Assembly (NCBI GenBank): GCA_029881555.1 | Contig: JAOUMI010000036.1 | Coordinates: 1-6,154 of the forward strand | Origin: Candidatus Bathyarchaeota archaeon | GTDB taxonomy: Archaea > Thermoproteota > Bathyarchaeia > Bathyarchaeales > Bathyarchaeaceae | DNA: 6,154 nucleotides | Reading direction: 5' to 3' | Part shown: positions 4,518-6,154 of the stretch, in pieces | Layout: each line of letters opens with the position of its first letter | Numbering within the stretch: the first letter of the stretch is position 1 | Notes under the pieces: model-generated | The model's input: the letters and a program-made list of their open reading frames with translations, nothing else | The model's database searches: none | Told to the model about the DNA's origin: nothing | Made by a program: the position numbers and the translations under genes

Positions 4518-5783
4518 ATGATACCATTAAAAATACGGTTCCTCGGAGGTACAAGGGAGATCGGAAGAATAGCGATAGCTCTTAAAACGGAGAAGACTCA
4601 GCTGTTGTTAGACTACGGTATCCTGATGGGTCGCCCACCCGGTTTTCCTATGCACGTTCCACCCAAAGAGGTGAATGCTATTGTTCTGTGCCACAGTCAT
4701 CTAGATCATTCAGGCGCTGTCCCGATTTTTCACATTCAAGAGAAGAAAGCCGTCTACGGAACCCAACTATCTTTTGATATAGCTGAATTGTTGATTTCAG
4801 ATCTGATCCATTTGACGGGTTACTACCTCCCCTACGAATACCTTGAGTTGCGCTCTATGATGAGAAGTTGCGTTCATCTCGACTACAGAAAGAAACAAAC
4901 CTTAGGAGACATGGACTTCCAGCTCCTGGACGCCGGGCACATACCAGGAAGCGCCCAAGCTTTAATAGAGGCGAACGGAAAGAGACTGCTGTACACAAGC
5001 GATTACAACCCCAACGATACCTGTCTTCTCAGTGGTGCGGACGGAGACTACGGAAGGCTCGACGCTTTGATCATCGAAAGCACCTACGCTGATGAGGATC
5101 ATCGCGACAGAGAAACCTTGGAAAAGGAATTTGTGGAGCACATCAACGATGTGGTGGAGAGGGGTGGAACCGTTCTGGTTCCCGCCTTCAGCGTGGGTCG
5201 ATCACAGGAAATAGCTTGCATACTCGCCGCCCATCATTTTGAGCATCCTGTCACAATGGATGGGATGGCTCGCAAAGTCAATCGGATAATGATGAATCAC
5301 ACCGCGTACCTGAGGGATTCAAAGCTGTTCAGGGATGCTATGCACTCTACGACTTGGGTTGAGGGATGGAAAGACCGCAGGGTGGCGGCTCAGAAGCCGG
5401 GTGCAATTATATCTCCTGCAGGGATGTTGAAGGGTGGTCCAGCCGCCTTCTACATACAGAAATTAGGTAAAAGACGGGACAACGCTGTTTTCCTCGTTAG
5501 CTTTCAGATTCCTGGAACGCCCGGTCGGGAACTGCTGGAGAAGGGAAGATGCGTAATTGACGGCAAGATGCGCAAGATAAAGGCTACGGTTGAACACTTC
5601 GATTTTTCTTCTCACGGTGGATCCAGCCAACTTCAAGAAACGGTGAAGAAGGTGGAGGGAAACCCCGCGGTGTACGTCGTGCACGGAGCCGAGGGAAACT
5701 GCGAAAAATTCGCGAGGTGGGTGAACGAAGAAACAGGACTCAAGGCAGTTGCTCCGAAAGCCGGAGATACCTACACTGTCTGA
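4518..5783 (+). CDS. MBL-fold/beta-CASP ribonuclease, archaeal CPSF2-like (aCPSF2)
   Basis: A predicted zinc-dependent RNA nuclease of the CPSF73/Ysh1 superfamily, acting in the cytoplasm on mRNA 3' ends or RNA turnover. In the 421-residue product, motif 1 is LLLDYG (D32) and motif 2 is the zinc-binding HSHLDH (59-64). Motif 3 is DAGHIPGSA (H141) and motif 4 is YTSDYN (D162). Beta-CASP motif A is IIESTYAD (E187), and the motif C His lies in FDFSSHGG (H366), His being typical of RNA-acting members; VVHGAEGN (H389) follows. I could not place motif B with confidence. There are no N-terminal KH domains, so it resembles aCPSF2 more than aCPSF1 (FttA), and the RNase J HxSGHA signature is absent. 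ATG 4518 was preferred to GTG 4512, because GGTGA at 4511-4515 fits a ribosome site for the ATG. Archaemetzincin follows after 9 bases. Confidence 0.93.
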   Translation: MIPLKIRFLGGTREIGRIAIALKTEKTQLLLDYGILMGRPPGFPMHVPPKEVNAIVLCHSHLDHSGAVPIFHIQEKKAVYGTQLSFDIAELLISDLIHLTGYYLPYEYLELRSMMRSCVHLDYRKKQTLGDMDFQLLDAGHIPGSAQALIEANGKRLLYTSDYNPNDTCLLSGADGDYGRLDALIIESTYADEDHRDRETLEKEFVEHINDVVERGGTVLVPAFSVGRSQEIACILAAHHFEHPVTMDGMARKVNRIMMNHTAYLRDSKLFRDAMHSTTWVEGWKDRRVAAQKPGAIISPAGMLKGGPAAFYIQKLGKRRDNAVFLVSFQIPGTPGRELLEKGRCVIDGKMRKIKATVEHFDFSSHGGSSQLQETVKKVEGNPAVYVVHGAEGNCEKFARWVNEETGLKAVAPKAGDTYTV

Positions 5784-5792
5784 GGAAACGCA

Positions 5793-6154
5793 ATGAAATT
5801 AGCGGTTCTGCGCATCGGAACTGTGGACATGGATGTGGTGAGTGAAGTTCAAAACAGTTTATGCAGGGTCTTTCCCGAAGTTGATTTCGTCATTCTAGAG
5901 GACACGATGCCTGTTCCTCAGGATGCATACGACGCGAGGAGACAGCAATACTATTCTAGTAGGGTTTTGGCGGAGCTGAGCAGTTGTGTTCTATCGTCTG
6001 ATGTGGACCGTGTTTTGGGCGTAACCGCGGTTGATCTTTACGTGCCGCGTCTCAACTATGTTTTCGGGGAGGCTCAGTGTCCGGGGAGAGTGGCTATCAT
6101 ATCGTTGTATAGGCTTAAGCCTGAGTTTTATGGGCAACCAGCCGATAGAGAGCT
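5793..6154 (+). CDS. amzA: Archaemetzincin (peptidase M54), N-terminal part
   Basis: A predicted zinc metallopeptidase of the archaemetzincin family; the cellular substrate is unknown for the archaeal enzymes. 120 complete codons are present and open to the right edge. The product starts MKLAVLRIGTVDMD, and residues 30-40 read VDFVILEDTMP. The strongly diagnostic block LGVTAVDLYVPRLNYVFGEA (75-94) follows, and then CPGRVAIISLYRLKPEFYG (96-114). Family members carry the HExxHxxGxxH zinc site plus a Cys-rich second zinc site further on, beyond this window, so catalytic completeness cannot be judged. The start is ATG at 5793 with GAGG at 5782-5785, 7 bases upstream and overlapping the aCPSF2 stop codon. 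The tight spacing suggests co-transcription with the nuclease gene. Confidence 0.92.
   Translation, partial: MKLAVLRIGTVDMDVVSEVQNSLCRVFPEVDFVILEDTMPVPQDAYDARRQQYYSSRVLAELSSCVLSSDVDRVLGVTAVDLYVPRLNYVFGEAQCPGRVAIISLYRLKPEFYGQPADRE

Noticed and set aside
5463..5684. Minus-strand open frame of 73 codons opposite the aCPSF2-like gene
   Set aside because: Antisense to the conserved C-terminal region of the nuclease and without recognisable features.
1..6154. Mobile elements, CRISPR repeats, tRNA genes or prophage sequence
   Set aside because: No transposase-like frame, regularly spaced repeats, terminal inverted repeats or tRNA-like fold was seen. Outside the divergent region the window is almost fully occupied by conserved genes.

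Overview
The window is archaeal chromosomal DNA. The evidence is a long run of archaeal-type ribosomal protein genes that includes eS4 (absent from bacteria) and the archaeal RNase P protein Rpp29. A beta-CASP nuclease of the aCPSF2 type and the start of an archaemetzincin gene add to this. Protein character (for example the uL14 sequence) suggests a TACK-group archaeon, possibly Bathyarchaeia, but that lineage is a guess from memory and not a result.

Positions 1-4269, minus strand: ten genes packed head to tail with almost no spacing. In transcription order they are uL22, uS3, uL29, Rpp29 (rnp1), uS17, uL14, uL24, eS4, uL5 and the first 13 codons of uS14, which runs off the left edge. This is the middle of the archaeal S10/spc ribosomal superoperon. 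Neighbours overlap by a few bases or lie within 15 bases of each other, and most have a clear GGAG-type Shine-Dalgarno (SD) site inside the end of the preceding gene, so translational coupling is likely. At least five of the ten starts are GTG or TTG (six if uL14 starts at its GTG). The real starts of uL5 and uL22 lie inside their longest open frames.

Positions 4270-4517: a divergent intergenic region. It holds a shared TATA-like element that reads well in both directions (TTTATATA, 4323-4330), a possible 27-codon reading frame (4363-4446), two mutually exclusive hairpins within that frame, and a perfect 14-bp palindrome (4442-4455). This is the least explained part of the window.

Positions 4518-6154, plus strand: a complete aCPSF2-like MBL/beta-CASP nuclease, then, 9 bases later, the N-terminal 120 residues of archaemetzincin (AmzA), cut by the right edge before its zinc-binding motif. 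These two probably share a transcript.

The minus-strand genes build the ribosome and one part of RNase P, and the plus-strand nuclease belongs to an RNA 3'-end processing family. The locus therefore places ribosome synthesis, tRNA maturation and mRNA processing around one control region. No mobile element, CRISPR array, tRNA, rRNA or broken gene was seen. The genes themselves are conserved; I did not find a clearly new multi-gene system.
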